Source: Crotalaria pallida
Taxonomy: Eukaryota > Streptophyta > Magnoliopsida > Fabales > Fabaceae
Assembly (NCBI GenBank): GCA_037953625.1
Contig: CM075655.1
Span: 24,260,001 to 24,324,000, forward strand
Direction of reading: 5' to 3'
Length of the DNA stretch: 64,000 nt
The notes under the pieces are model-generated. The model was not told the DNA's origin. It saw nothing but the letters and a program-made list of their open reading frames with translations, and made no database searches. Numbering within the stretch: the stretch's first letter is position 1; every line of letters starts with the position of its first letter. This document shows, one piece after another, positions 1-10,509 of the stretch. The position numbers and the translations under genes were made by a program.

Positions 1-400
1 AATGAACTCTTGATCAACAAAACAACGACATGTGAAGCCACAAGTTACGGTCAATTAAGGGCATTACCACGACCAATCCAGGGAAGTTAATTTCTTTTAC
101 TTAAGTCATTTCAATGGTATTGATTATGTACACCATTGCATGCCAATGATACAGTTAATTATTATACTTATTAACATTATTTGGTTTAATACCACTAATT
201 GCTCCGACACATTTTTGATACACGTATCATTTATTATTATTATTACGTGTGATCTTTTTAGAATCATACTATTTACATACTAATATTTTATTCCGTAAAC
301 TTGCCAATAATTTTCATTATTGCAATTTAATTATTATACATTGTCAGTTCAAATGACGATTACTGATTATTAATTTTGTATACATATACGAGGTACAAAT

Positions 401-783
401 ATGGGTAAACAGTCCATCCCACCGGTTTCCTACCAGATCCCTACACCCGCAGTAGGATATCAGGCTATGATATCAACCGACCAATGACATCCTCGAATTG
501 ATCGGTCCCTTCTACCACGATACCCTTGCCTCTCATGGTCACTAAAAGCCCAAAGACGATCCCCGTCAACATCTCTTCTCGAGATCCCAGCATTGCTCAC
601 AAGGGTGCTATACAATAGTTCGCCCATAACGGCATACAGGGTGTTTGGGAGGAAGAAGATGAAGAGTACCGAGCAAGCACACGATCTAGCAGTAGAAGAA
701 AAAATGTCTCTATGCCAAATTGATGCCGAGCATATCAACGTTCATGCCAAAAAGGATGTCGAACGCATCAAAATTCAAAAATA
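401..783 (+). pseudogene. Decayed coding-like block 1
   Basis: An ATG at 401 opens a proline-rich start (MGKQSIPPVSYQIP), which is soon broken by a stop. A second open piece (593-783) ends with a lysine-rich tail and TAG. The block is clearly less AT-rich than its flanks and follows the short motif AGGTACAAAT. The same AGGTACAA motif precedes the next two blocks near 1016 and 1776. This could be the first exon of a spliced accessory ORF of the retroelement, or chance. I do not recognise a family. Confidence 0.2.
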
Positions 784-1019
784 GTCTAACTATAAAGACA
801 AACAGGGAAGGATCTTTCTCATTATCTCATTTATGTGATGTACATTGCATGGTTTAAACCTCACATTCATCATTATTGAATCACTTGTTGCACAACATTA
901 TATTATCTTAGATAATACTCATAATTAACAGTGAAACAGCTCATACTTCGCTATTAATGTCATTACATATCATTTACTACTTGATATTCTAATAGTTGTT
1001 TTCATACATCATGTAAAGG

Positions 1020-1509
1020 TACAAATTTGATGGTCGGAACTACCGGACGTGATAGCCCGAGCACGATGGCCAAAGAATGATGCGAGTGTTTCGCGCATAA
1101 CCCAAGTCAGGGTTCCTATCATCCGAAAGCATGCACAAGCAGACCACAGATCTCGTGCCTCTCAGACGCCTTCTCTAACCCCGCCCTCACAACTTGCAAA
1201 CATTCAACCCCGTCACAATGCACTCCTTCACAGGTCTAAATCCTCAAGCCTCTCACACAGGTTTGGATGAATCTGATCTAATTGGCAAAGCATTCTCGGA
1301 GGGGGAATCCGATTTAGTTGGGGAAGTACACTCGGATTAGGCGATTCTGCTGCACATTCATTCTCTCAATCACCAATCCTTCTGATGTCTCCTCGGATAA
1401 TACTCCTGTTATCGGGTTAAAGGTTTTGAAAAGAAAAAGACGAAGGCATGTCCGACAACTCAGAAAACAGCCGATCCAAATTAAAGGATATAACATTCCT
1501 CTCGCTTGA
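1020..1509 (+). pseudogene. Decayed coding-like block 2
   Basis: The block is GC-richer than its flanks and is preceded by AAAGGTACAAAT. One frame is open at 1049-1270 and a second at 1318-1509. The second ends in a basic run (VLKRKRRRHVRQLRK), which suggests a nuclear-targeting or nucleic-acid-binding tail. The frame switch near 1270-1320 indicates decay. An AT-rich spacer without supported coding follows (1510-1780). No family is recognised. Confidence 0.2.
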
Positions 1510-1784
1510 TCAGGGAATTAATCTTTCCTTATCCTAAATTTAATTCATTACTCTTTATTACATTTATGTTTTATATCTTAATTACATATATTGTCTTCCT
1601 TGAGATGATTGTAATTGTTGGCCATGAGTGGTACACATGGTCGCTTTATTTATGCTACGAGTATCATACTACCTACATAGTCTCTGAATATGACTCATTG
1701 TTTATAAAGTGAATGCATCACTATTGTCTCATTTCTAATTTAATATTCTAATTCATATCTCTGTATTTGTGATGAAAGGTACAA

Positions 1785-2160
1785 CTGGGGAGGTACAAGC
1801 AACTCAGGATCTCTAAAAGAGTCTCACATCATTCGTCCACCCTCATGTTCCGACAATTGCAAAGATCGTGTTTTATTGAACATTCATGCATCTACCGAAC
1901 GCAACAGGGCCTTATCAGACATCCTTTGATATTATGCAAGCAAGCTCCGTTTCGGCTTTGTTGTTCCGAGCTTCCCTTCGACGACCTTCTAATAAGGATC
2001 CGACAGACTATTCCGTTTTCCGAGGGGTTCAGCAGTTATAATTGATTAACATCATTGACGAAAGAATCAGTGCTACATCCTGTCCTATCCACAAGGAATT
2101 TTCTCAGATTGTTTTGTTGAATATGATCTCACTTTTCGCCCTCTCGGCTTAATTTCTCGG
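1785..2160 (+). pseudogene. Decayed coding-like block 3
   Basis: This is the third GC-richer block after an AGGTACAA motif. In one frame a coherent peptide can be followed across two stops (VHPHVPTIAKIVF and FDIMQASSVSALLF segments). Another frame is open at 1845-2045. It is probably a remnant of the same accessory gene as the two preceding blocks. Function unknown. Confidence 0.15.
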
Positions 2161-2211
2161 CTTCAACTTCGGCTTATTTCTCTAGCTCGACAACATTGTT
2201 CTCCGACATTG

Positions 2212-2800
2212 AGCGCATCTCAGCCAGCTGGGGTCTGAGGACTCCCTCTCAAGTAGCCATACTCTACCACGTCGTCCACTGCTCGGGAGTAGCAACATAC
2301 TCTAAGTCCCCATGCTCGCCATACGCCAAGTATCATTGTCACCGATCAGTATCTCTGAAAACCTCCCGCCGAGCATCTCAATTCTTATGAATTCGGCACA
2401 AGCCCTTTCAAGCTTTACCGCTTTTCTCACTCTTTGTCTTCTCGGCATCCCCGGTATGCTCCTTCTGCTCGTCAAGAATCCGATCATGTTCTCCTATGTG
2501 TCAGCATATTTCCGCCAGCTGGGGAGTGAGCACTTCCTCCCGAGCGGCCATATTCCATCTCATTGCCCGCTGCTCGGGATCAGCAACTTACTCTAAGGCC
2601 TTGGAGTCATTTGGGAAGAACTTTAACAAGGAAGTTTCTATGCTCGCCACGCGTTGACGATCATTTTTGTCAACCAGTACCTTTGGAGATCTCCCATTGA
2701 GTTTTTGGGTTTATACTGAGTTTGAGGGTGCCTCGGACATCAGCATCAAGCATCTCAATTCTTATGAACTGAACACAAGCCTCTTCAAGCTTTATGGAGT
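2212..2800 (+). repeat. Degenerate two-copy tandem duplication
   Basis: Copy 1 (about 2220-2430) and copy 2 (about 2512-2800) share the same ordered landmarks. These are CCAGCTGGGG, a stretch ending CTGCTCGGGA, AGCAAC.TACTCTAAG, CATGCTCGCC/TATGCTCGCC, and AGCATCTCAATTCTTATGAA followed by TTCAAGCTTTA. Spacing differs because of indels. Such repeats are common in 3' non-coding parts of Tat/Ogre-type elements. No coding function is seen. Confidence 0.6.
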
Positions 2801-3413
2801 GGGGGGCTTACGTTGTAATGGAATAGGTACATAGCCGACATAGGCCGACCTAGACACTGGTAACATATGATCATCTCCCTGTAAAGGATGTTGCAACATT
2901 TCCGCCTATCGCCATCAGATTTGGTATCCACCTCTCTCATCGAGGGCTTACTTTAATTCAATCACTCACTTTGGATCACGTTCCTACACACTTGCATGCC
3001 CACGATCTCGGTTAGCCGACCAGGTCGGCATTGCTACAAGTGGAAAGGAGGACTGCGACCCGATACTTGACCACAGGTCGAATACATCGCGGGCAGAGGA
3101 ATACGCCTCGGCTAAGGTGCTCATTCCGACAGCATGAACCCGTAAAGCTTACGATCCAATTGGTGATGAGACTCTTGACACACCTCAATACAACGGGGTG
3201 TAAGAGTCTCCTTTAGGTTTATTCTTTCAGTGTCATTATTTGAGTATAAAGAATGCTATCAACCATTTGCGATACTCTTCCAGGAAAAGGGTCTTGGCTT
3301 TAAACAGTCTTCTATGTCACCTCCAACCTCAGAAATCGGACGTCTGATCTGCCCAGCACAGAAAGGATCTAAACTCGGCTCAGAGTCTATATGACACTTC
3401 CCGAGCTGGGGGG

Positions 3414-3703
3414 CTTATGTAGTGGACCGGACCCATAAGCCGACCGCATGCCTTCAATGCCGACCAACGACTCAACGGATAAGTTTAAAACTCCCTAGTA
3501 CATGATAAGGATGAAGGACTCACCCTTCTTATCCTCTAAGAGCCACCCTTCTTATCCCAATAGGACTGACGTGGCTCTTAGAGGATAAGAAGGGTGAGTC
3601 CTTCATCCTTATCATGTACTAGGGAGTTTTAAACTTATCCGTTGAGTCGTTGGTCGGCATTGAAGGCATGCGGTCGGCTTATGGGTCCGGTCCACTACAT
3701 AAG
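3414..3703. repeat. Perfect 133-bp inverted repeat with 24-bp spacer
   Basis: The left arm 3414-3546 and right arm 3571-3703 are exact reverse complements over 133 bp, and the spacer is 3547-3570. The arms begin at CTTA|TGTAGTGGACC, the presumed PPT/LTR border, and end in GGTCCACTACA|TAAG. The segment ACCCTTCTTATCC occurs at the inner edge of the left arm and again at the left-arm/spacer junction. That fits a fold-back template switch. A transcript through the region would form a long hairpin. An assembly fold-back artefact is the main alternative. Confidence 0.95.
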
Positions 3704-4119
3704 GTTTTCCAAAAATTAGGGTGGAAAAAAATTTCTTTTTAAAACACTTGATTGGAAAGTAAAATCAGAGAGTTGAAATCCGGAAAGTTAAAAGAAGTTG
3801 AAAGGCAGTCGAGGGGTTTTCGCAATAATTATTATTTTCATAAATGAAACCTTTAGTCCCTCGATTGTGAGTGCTTTTAAAATAAAACTGATCAATACCG
3901 GATTTCAAAAATTATTAAAAGCAAGCGGAATATTGAAATGCGTAAAGTGAACCATAGTTGTAGATTATAGGTCATAAAAGGTCTGATACAAAATAGTTAC
4001 AAGTCCATTGGAAATAAAACACTCTGACAATACCTCACCAAAAGAAAAATTTACAAAAGGTAAAACTCAAAAAGAAAGGGTATCATCAGAGCTGGTCGTC
4101 GGTCCACTGCAGCTATTCC

Positions 4120-4295
4120 ATAGACAGAGATCACCGGTTTCGTCCCACGAGACCTACGAGGACGAAAGCGAACTACGGGATTGGGATGGTAGAGAGTGAT
4201 CTCTACTTCACCCTCAAAACAGCCCGGTGATCCCGATACTCCCGAGGACCATCAAGGAGCGGGCGAATCTCGATGCAAGGAAGGCATTCGGCCAT
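4120..4295 (-). pseudogene. Frameshifted remnant of the LTR-embedded ORF
   Basis: On the minus strand from 4295 the translation reads CIEIRPLL, then YRDHRAV. A one-base frame change follows, then EGEVEITLYHPNPVVRFRPR. This matches the N-terminal part of the ORF in the three other LTR copies (25303-25776, 39220-39693, 53221-53695). The family is more diverged here, yet the motif DHRAV-x-EGEVE-x-T-x-YHPNP survives. The remainder of the ORF has no clear counterpart before the minisatellite. Function unknown. Confidence 0.65.
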
Positions 4296-4539
4296 CACCT
4301 ACAAGGGCAGGAGAGTAAGCCTAACACAGTCGCATTATCGAATAAGCCTAAGCCCTAACATTCACAGCCAGATAAACAGCAGCAATCACCAGTGCAGAAA
4401 ATGCATATACATATGGGCAAACACCAGTTTAGTTATTATCTTCAAGATAAGTGGCATGATGCATGAACATGTTCTCCAACTCTGAGGCCTCTGTGTCCAC
4501 CGGGTCCAGATCTGAGGAACGGTGCGTCCCAGACGCGGC

Positions 4540-4990
4540 ACGGCTTACGGCACGTCTGCCAGCGTAAACGGCACGACTTACAGTGTTTCCACCAGCGTAA
4601 AAGACACGACTTACAGTGTTTCCACCAGCGTAAACGGCACGACTTACTGTGTTTCCACCAGCGTAAAAGACACGACTTACAGTGTTTCCACCAGCGTAAA
4701 CGGCACGACTTACACTGTTTCCACCAGCGTAAACGGCACGACTTACAGTGTTTCCACTAGCGTAAAAGGCACGACTTACAGTGCGTCCACCAGCGTAAAC
4801 GGCACGACTTATAGTGTTTCCACCAGTGTAAACAGGCACGACTTATGGTGTTTTCACCAGCGTAAACGGCACGACTTACGGTGAACCCTGTGCAGGCTTT
4901 CATAAAATATCAAGTCCAGTTACAAAAAAGTTCACAGGTTCACCGGCGTAGGAAAGGCACGCCTTACGGTGTTTCCACCTGCGTAGGTGT
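4540..4990 (+). repeat. 33-bp minisatellite, about ten copies plus outliers
   Basis: The unit is GTAAACGGCACGACTTACAG followed by TGTTTCCACCAGC (33 bp). Copies run from about 4555 to 4880, and two diverged copies lie at 4940-4990. The period is a multiple of three, so both strands stay open: VNGTTYSVSTS per unit on the plus strand and YAGGNTVSRAV per unit on the minus strand. Variation between units is mostly AAACGGC versus AAAGACA. The matching GTAA and TTAC halves could pair in a transcript. I treat the long ORFs as a by-product of the repeat. Confidence 0.9.
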
Positions 4991-5379
4991 TCCTCAGATT
5001 GGGATTGGTCTGATAACCTAGCTCATATCATGTATGTTCTCGATGCAACTCTTGCAATCCTAGGTTATCATGCATATGTTCAAGTTCCAGGTTTATTATT
5101 AGTCTAACTATGTCATAATTAATTGACATCAGTCCAGTAGGGATACATACACAACCATAGACATCCAACATGTATCCATAAGTATCTGAGCATACAGATG
5201 ACATAGCAGAGTCGTATTGGTTCTAGGTTACGTCTATGTCTGAGTGTTCGGTCAAGGTCCCATCATTTCTTGACCTAAGTCACCTCAAGTGACTAAAACT
5301 TGGGATAAGCAAGTCTTAACTACTTAAGACTTTGGTTAAGTGAGTCCTAATCACTTAAGACTAGGTTTAACTGACTTTA

Positions 5380-5885
5380 GTTGACTCATCATGGACTAAG
5401 TCCACTAATCCTGGACTAAATCTCACTAATCAGGAGTTTAGTCTTACTAATCATAAACTAGATCTCACTAATCATGAATTAGGTCTCACTAATCATGGAT
5501 TAAGTCTAGCTTAATTGACTAATCTCGGATTAAATCCGGATAATCATGGATTAGGTCTAACTAATCATGGATTAGTTGACTAATCAGGAAATTAAGGTTA
5601 CTAATCTTGGATTAAGTCCAACTAATCATGGATTAGTTGACTAATCAGGGATTAAGGTTACTAATCTAGGATTAAGTCTAACTAATCTTGGATTAGTTAA
5701 CTAATCATGGTTTAAGGTTACTAATCAGGGATTAAGTCTAACTAATCTTGGGTTAGTTGACTAATCATGGTTTAAGGTTACTAATCAGGGATTAAGTCTA
5801 ACTAATCTTGGATTAGTTGACTAATCATGGTTTAAGGTTACTAATCAGGGATTAAGTCTAACTAATCTTGGATTAGTTGACTAAC
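5380..5885 (+). repeat. Tandem array of ACTAATCNNGGATTA-type units with 60-bp higher-order period
   Basis: A short motif (ACTAATC, 2-4 bases, GGATTAAG/GGATTAG) repeats through the block. From about 5580 it becomes a regular 60-bp higher-order repeat, and the segments 5761-5820 and 5821-5880 are identical. Identity falls off to the left, as expected when an array grows at one end. It lies inside the truncated Gypsy LTR. Confidence 0.9.
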
Positions 5886-6833
5886 TCACTTTGGCTACTA
5901 AATTAAGTCCTTAACCGAGACTTAAGGTTCTAAAACCGTTTGGGATCAACACTTAAGCCTAGTTCATTCAAGGATCTAAACATTCCCTTAACAACATAAT
6001 CCATTTGGTTTCTCATCAACACAAAGCATAATCACAAAATTCAGCCTAGAACATTTCATTAACAACATAACGCAAGTAATATAATCATCAACACAAAACA
6101 TAATCATAAAATTCAGCATTTGCACATTCAACAATAACAAGTCATCATTCATCCAAATTCGGCCTCCAAGCCCAAAATCAAAGTCTAACTAATGCCCTTG
6201 AGTCTCATGGTGACTCACCCTAATTCTAAACTTAAGACTCATTCTAGAAATTGTGTAAGCTTCTCTCTTACCTCTTGAAGACACTAAAATGACTTAGAAC
6301 CTTTGGGTCTTTTTTTTCTCACCAAAACCGTGAGCAACACTCCCTCCTTGGACCCTTGAAATTTGACTTCCAAGCTTCTAAGACTCTAAATCTCCACTTG
6401 ATCTACCAAGCTAAAAGATCCTAATGCCTTGAACAAGGCTTGGCAGTGAGGTCTATTTGGGTTTGATTGAAATTTCTTCAACACAACTTCAAGTAAGTGG
6501 CATATTCATGATCTAGAGTATGAATATGCCAAGGTTTCTTCTGTTTGGTAACAGTTTGGGCTTGAACAAGGGTGGTGGTGGTTATGGCTGTGAGGTTCTT
6601 AAGAGGAGGAAAGGTTGAATTTGAACTTCTAAGCTTCAATCACTTATGCATGTTGTGTATTCATGATCTAGGCTTAGAGTATGTAAGGTTTTCTTGGTTT
6701 TAATGGAAGAAAATGGTTGAATGGTGGTGTTTAGGGAGGTGGCCATGAGCCTCTTGGAAGAGAAGAAGAAGAAAGTGGTGAAGATGGTCATGAAGAAAAG
6801 GGAGCAAAAGTGGTGGTCATCAACACAAGGCCA

Positions 6834-6845
6834 CTTTTATAAAAG
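6834..6845 (-). promoter_or_regulatory. Possible TATA box of the minus-strand LTR
   Basis: CTTTTATAAAAG lies about 530 bases inside the LTR start at 7372 (minus strand). The sequence is symmetric, so strand is chosen only from the LTR orientation. Position is plausible for a U3 core promoter. No other support. Confidence 0.3.
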
Positions 6846-7372
6846 CTTATGGTCAAATGGTGAGGTGTTAAGGTGGTTAAGTGGTGTGTTAAGGTGTGGA
6901 CACCTCACACTTCATGCAAAGAAAGGAAATATGGTGTTGACACCTATTACTTTGACTACATGCATGAAATGTGAGCATGACACCTCACTTCCTTCATGCA
7001 TTCACAATTTCACTCCATGGTTGCACACACACACCACACCACACGGCCTACACATGCACACACAAGGCCCATCACACAATCTTGGCCCAACACCACTCAC
7101 AAGGCCCATTTGGTTCACTTAGGCTTAATCTAGTCCACTTAACCCTTAAGCCATTCATTAACCAAGCTAATCTAACTCAAGACTGACTATTAGCTACCTA
7201 AACCAAATCAACTTAAAACCAGACAAGTCTAAACCTAATAAATTAGGTTTGATCTAACCCTAATCACGATTTGCTATCTAAACACGATTAAACTCTAACA
7301 CATCAATCTAGGGCAAAACATTTAAATCACAAAGCACGAATTATTTGGGAACTAAAATTCAGGGATGTTACA

Positions 7373-8616
7373 ATACCCGCTTGGAGCAGCTTGGTGACCT
7401 CTTTCTTAACCACATCAAGAATCTGGGGGTTCAATCGCCTTTGGGGTTGTCTCACTAGTTTAGCCCCATCCTCCAACAAAATGCGGTGCATGCACATGGA
7501 GGGGCTAATTCCAGGATTATTCGCTAAAGTCCATCCAATTGCCCTCTTGTTCTTTCTTATCACTTCTAGCAGTTTCTCCTCTTGATCAACAGAAAGTGAG
7601 GTAGAGATGATCACTGGGAGTTTCTGCTCATCCTCCAAATAAGCATATTTGAGATGAGGAGGGAGGGACTTCAGGTCCAATGAGGGTGCCTGCATAATAG
7701 ATGGAACTAAAGGGACACCAAAAATGGATTCTGCTACATGCACCTGAACAAGTGAATAAGACTCATGCATAACAGATATGGGGTTAGGGTTAGCATAATC
7801 TGAATCTATAACATATGAATCATCAGATGCAGTAGCAGAGTCTAGAAACTGGCCTATTTCAATGCATGCGGTGCACCATCCAGAATTAGTGCATGATGGA
7901 CAAGTAAATGAATCAGTGAAAGATGACAATTCAAAATCATGTTGCAAAAAGTCAAGCATATGCTCATCTATCAACTCATCAAGCATGTCCACATGAAAAA
8001 CAGAGTGATCCTCAGGAAAATGTTTCATAGCATGGAAAATGTCAAATCGGATCACACTGCCATCATACTCCATGGAAAGTGAACCTGAATGCACATCTAT
8101 CTTGGTTCGGGCTGTTTTCAAAAATGGCCTCCCCAAAATAATAGGAACAACATTACGGGGGCAGTCATCTTCCATATCAAGTATGTAAAAATAAGCAGGG
8201 AAGATCAACTCTTCAACCCGAACCAAGACATCCTCTATCAAACCTGCGGGGTGGGTAGTACTTCTATTTGCCAATTGAATCACCACACCCGTAGGTTGAA
8301 GAGGTCCAAGAGAAAGAGACATAAAAATAGACATAGGCATGACATTTATGGATGCTCCTAAATGTAGCATAGCATTTTCAAACTTAACATTGCCTATGAT
8401 GCAAGGTATAGAGAAAGTTCCAGGATCCTTACATTTTTCAGGAATGTGAGGGATAGGTTTACCTATGAGAGCGGAGACATTCCATCCCATGCTTATCCTT
8501 TCATTGCCCTTGAGTCTTCTCTTATGAGTGCACAACTCCTTAAGGAACTTCGCATACCTTGGAATCTATTTTATTTCATCAAGAAGGGGTATGTTGACTT
8601 CCACCTTCCTGAATGT
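7373..8616 (-). pseudogene. Athila-type Gypsy gag-pol fragment (protease to start of RT)
   Basis: Reading from 8616 downward, the frame runs through KELCTHKRRLKGNERISMG and CIIGN, followed by an aspartic-protease-like region in which the usual D-[ST]-G reads HLGASINVMP. ILGRPFLKTARTKID comes next, then a linker and the start of reverse transcriptase (KLLQAGI), where it is cut by the LTR ending at 7372. A TAG interrupts the frame shortly after the Copia insertion point. Family knowledge: this order is that of Athila gag-pol, which processes retroviral-type polyprotein in the cytoplasm. The protease D-to-L change and the stop show it is dead. The upstream half continues at 20833. Confidence 0.85.
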
Positions 8617-8967
8617 TGTTGGAAGTCAAGCTGGTTGGAAGGCATGCTTCAAACTCTCTATGGACTTCAAAGGAATTCTTTTATATGTTTTGATGATAAC
8701 AAGCCAACTCAAGTTCAAGCTCACAAGTGCAAGCCAAGTCCCAAGATTGAAGACTCAAGCAAGCATAGAATAGAAACCTTCTCTTTAGATCAAAATGTAA
8801 GGTAATGGAGTTTTTATTTCTTTAAGTAGTTACAAAGCCAATAAGTTTTTCATTTTTAGAGAAGAAGGAAAAACGTGTTTTTGCATGAAAAATGTGTTTT
8901 CTGCATTTAACCTTAGTAAAATAATTGATGTTACAAAACTCTGTATATTTGTATGTGTGCAAGAGGG

Positions 8968-9385
8968 AGTAATCGATTATTTGCTAAAGTAATCGATTAA
9001 CTTTGTTGCATCATAGATAAATCAGAGAGGTTGTAATCGATTAAGTGATTTTTGTTAATCAGTTACTTTCTTATGGAAGTAATCGATTACATTGGTCAAG
9101 TAATCGATTATAATTGTTGCATCATATATTTTTCAGAGGCTTTGTAATCGGTTACAAGTTTTGTAGTAATTGATTACATGATGTTGCATCATATGCAAAA
9201 CAGAGGCTTAGTAATCGATTAACTTATGAGTGTAATTGATTATTATAGTTGCATCACATAATGAACAAGAGTGATGTAACCGATTAACTATTCTTAGCCT
9301 AATCGATTACATGTTTTTCAAATGTTTTAAGAATTTCTATTTTTGTAGAAGTAATCGATTATTGCTTCTATGTAATCGATTATTT
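8968..9385 (+). promoter_or_regulatory. Clustered TAATCGATTA palindromes in U3
   Basis: About thirteen exact or near copies of GTAATCGATTA/C fall in roughly 410 bp, often in pairs about 20 bp apart. The 11-mer GTTGCATCATA is interspersed several times. The cluster lies 60-470 bp upstream of the TATA box. Matching clusters occur at 19445-19865, 30395-30805, 36270-36690 and, more diverged, 23590-23830. It is probably a cis-regulatory array. The binding factor is unknown. Confidence 0.6.
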
Positions 9386-9440
9386 CTTGATTTATTGAAA
9401 AACGTGTCAGAATCATTTTTATTATTTCCTGATTTGTTTT

Positions 9441-9448
9441 TATATAAA
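9441..9448 (+). promoter_or_regulatory. TATA box of the Copia LTR
   Basis: TATATAAA follows the palindrome cluster at the expected U3 position. Conserved counterparts lie at 19920-19927 (same element) and 30871-30878 and 36750-36757 (the gag-only Copia). The CACTA inserts 226 bp downstream, inside the predicted transcribed leader of the 5' LTR. Confidence 0.65.
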
Positions 9449-9683
9449 AGATTCTGATATATTTTATAAAATTCGAAAATGATTTTAAATTTGAATTATT
9501 TCCTTTTTGGTTTTAAGAATCAAATCTTTATTTTATTTCGAAAACCGTTTTGATTTTTTTTTTATATTAAAACTTATTACAAATCTTTTATTATTCTATT
9601 TTGATTTGTTTTACTTAATTCAAAATCATTGTTGATTCAAATTGGTTTTCTTTTTAAAATCAATCACTCCAACCACTACTACA

Positions 9684-10195
9684 GATTGGTCAAATGAGAC
9701 CGGTTCCGCACCCCATTTGAGACTGGTTCCGAACCAGTCTCAAAAGTGGCGGTCTTATTGCTATGTCTTTAAATGAGACTGGTTCCGAACCGGTCTGGTT
9801 CCCAACTAAAGAGACTGGTTCCGAACCAGTCTAAAAATTAAAAAATAACCAGTCTCTATTAAAAGATGAACCAGTCTCATTGAGCATTTTGAACCGGTCT
9901 CAATTAAACTATGAACCAGTCTGATTAAGTGATTTGAACCGGTCTGAAAATTAAAAAATAACCGGTCTCATTGAGTATTTTGAACCAGTCTCATTGAGTA
10001 TTATGAACCAGTCTCATTGAGTGATTTGAAGCGGTCTCAATTAAATTTTTATCCAGTCTCATTGAGTGTTTTGAACCGGTCTCATTTAAATTTTGAACCG
10101 GTCTCATTGAGTGTTTCGAACCAGTCTCATTTAAATTGGTCTCAATTAAATTTTTAACCAGTCTCGTTTAGTGTTTTTAACTGGTATCAATTAAA
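9684..10195. repeat. CACTA subterminal repeats, left end
   Basis: About twenty copies of a 10-bp core (RAACCRGTCT or its complement AGACTGGTTC) spaced 15-30 bp. Several form back-to-back palindromes such as AGACTGGTTCCGAACCAGTC (starting 9718, 9777 and 9822). Near the end the repeats are mostly dyads, and inward they are mostly single copies in one orientation. Confidence 0.85.
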
Positions 10196-10509
10196 AAAAC
10201 ACATGAATATAATAAAATTAATAAATAATAACTAGATGCTAAAATTATATTATAAAAACCACATTATATATATGTATGTATATCTACGAAAGTTTGATCA
10301 AGGCCAAGTACACATTGCTATGCCAAGTGAAACTAACATAGCTACACAAAATGAGAAAGCCTGTAACTGAAGAACATTCCTGCAACATTCCTTATAAGGA
10401 ACCTAGCAACCTACTTATATTTTGATCCAAGGCCAAGTATACATTCCTCCAACCTAGCAACATTCCTTTTATAAGCTATTCCTACTGCAAGCAAATATCA
10501 TTCCTTTTA

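Larger units (their letters stand above)
1..3417 (+). mobile_element. Decayed 3' internal region of an LTR retrotransposon (Tat-like)
   Basis: No long ORF is open here. The stretch ends at 3403-3417 with a G-run tract (GAGCTGGGGGGCTTA) directly before TGTAGTGG. The Tat element at 28554-49232 has the same arrangement at its own PPT/LTR border, read on the minus strand at 29134-29150. I therefore read 1-3417 as the interior upstream of a 3' LTR on the plus strand. GC-rich, codon-like blocks (401-783, 1020-1509, 1785-2160) alternate with AT-rich spacers, and a degenerate tandem duplication follows at 2212-2800. The region 2800-3400 shows no frame I can support. The 5' end lies outside the window. 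The lineage is inferred only from the PPT/LTR motif. Confidence 0.5.
3704..7372 (-). mobile_element. Truncated Tekay-like Gypsy LTR
   Basis: Read on the minus strand, the LTR starts at 7372 with TGTAACATCCC followed by AT-rich sequence, the usual start of this LTR type (compare 28176 and 42075, minus). The far end is missing: 3704 joins the inverted repeat, and no TGTGACACC terminus is present. Internal landmarks match the Tekay LTRs in this window, notably the block at 4140-4310 (CCTACGAGGACGAAA, GCCCGGTGAT, TCTCGATGCAAG, CATCACCTACAAGGGCA). Two minisatellites and a possible TATA box lie within it. Short ORFs at 6721-7186 are not credible genes. No coding sequence beyond the LTR ORF remnant is supported. 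Confidence 0.75.

Noticed and set aside
460..738. Minus-strand 92-codon ORF
   Set aside because: It overlaps a better plus-strand coding-like block and has no recognisable content.
3418..3699. Stowaway or Tourist MITE
   Set aside because: TIR sequences do not match those families, a TA or TTA duplication is not convincing, and the left border is a PPT/LTR junction seen elsewhere in the window.
4429..4884. Long ORFs on both strands with 11-residue repeats, as candidate repeat proteins
   Set aside because: They are by-products of a 33-bp tandem repeat that happens to lack stops. No start context, conserved domain or counterpart in related LTRs.
6721..7186. Plus-strand ORFs of 133 and 71 codons
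   Set aside because: They overlap each other within the LTR U3/R region, are antisense to the LTR, and are low-complexity (His/Thr-rich from CACAC runs).
8968..9385. CRISPR-like array of short repeats
   Set aside because: Repeat units are 10-12 bp palindromes with irregular spacing inside a plant LTR, and spacers are conserved between LTR copies.
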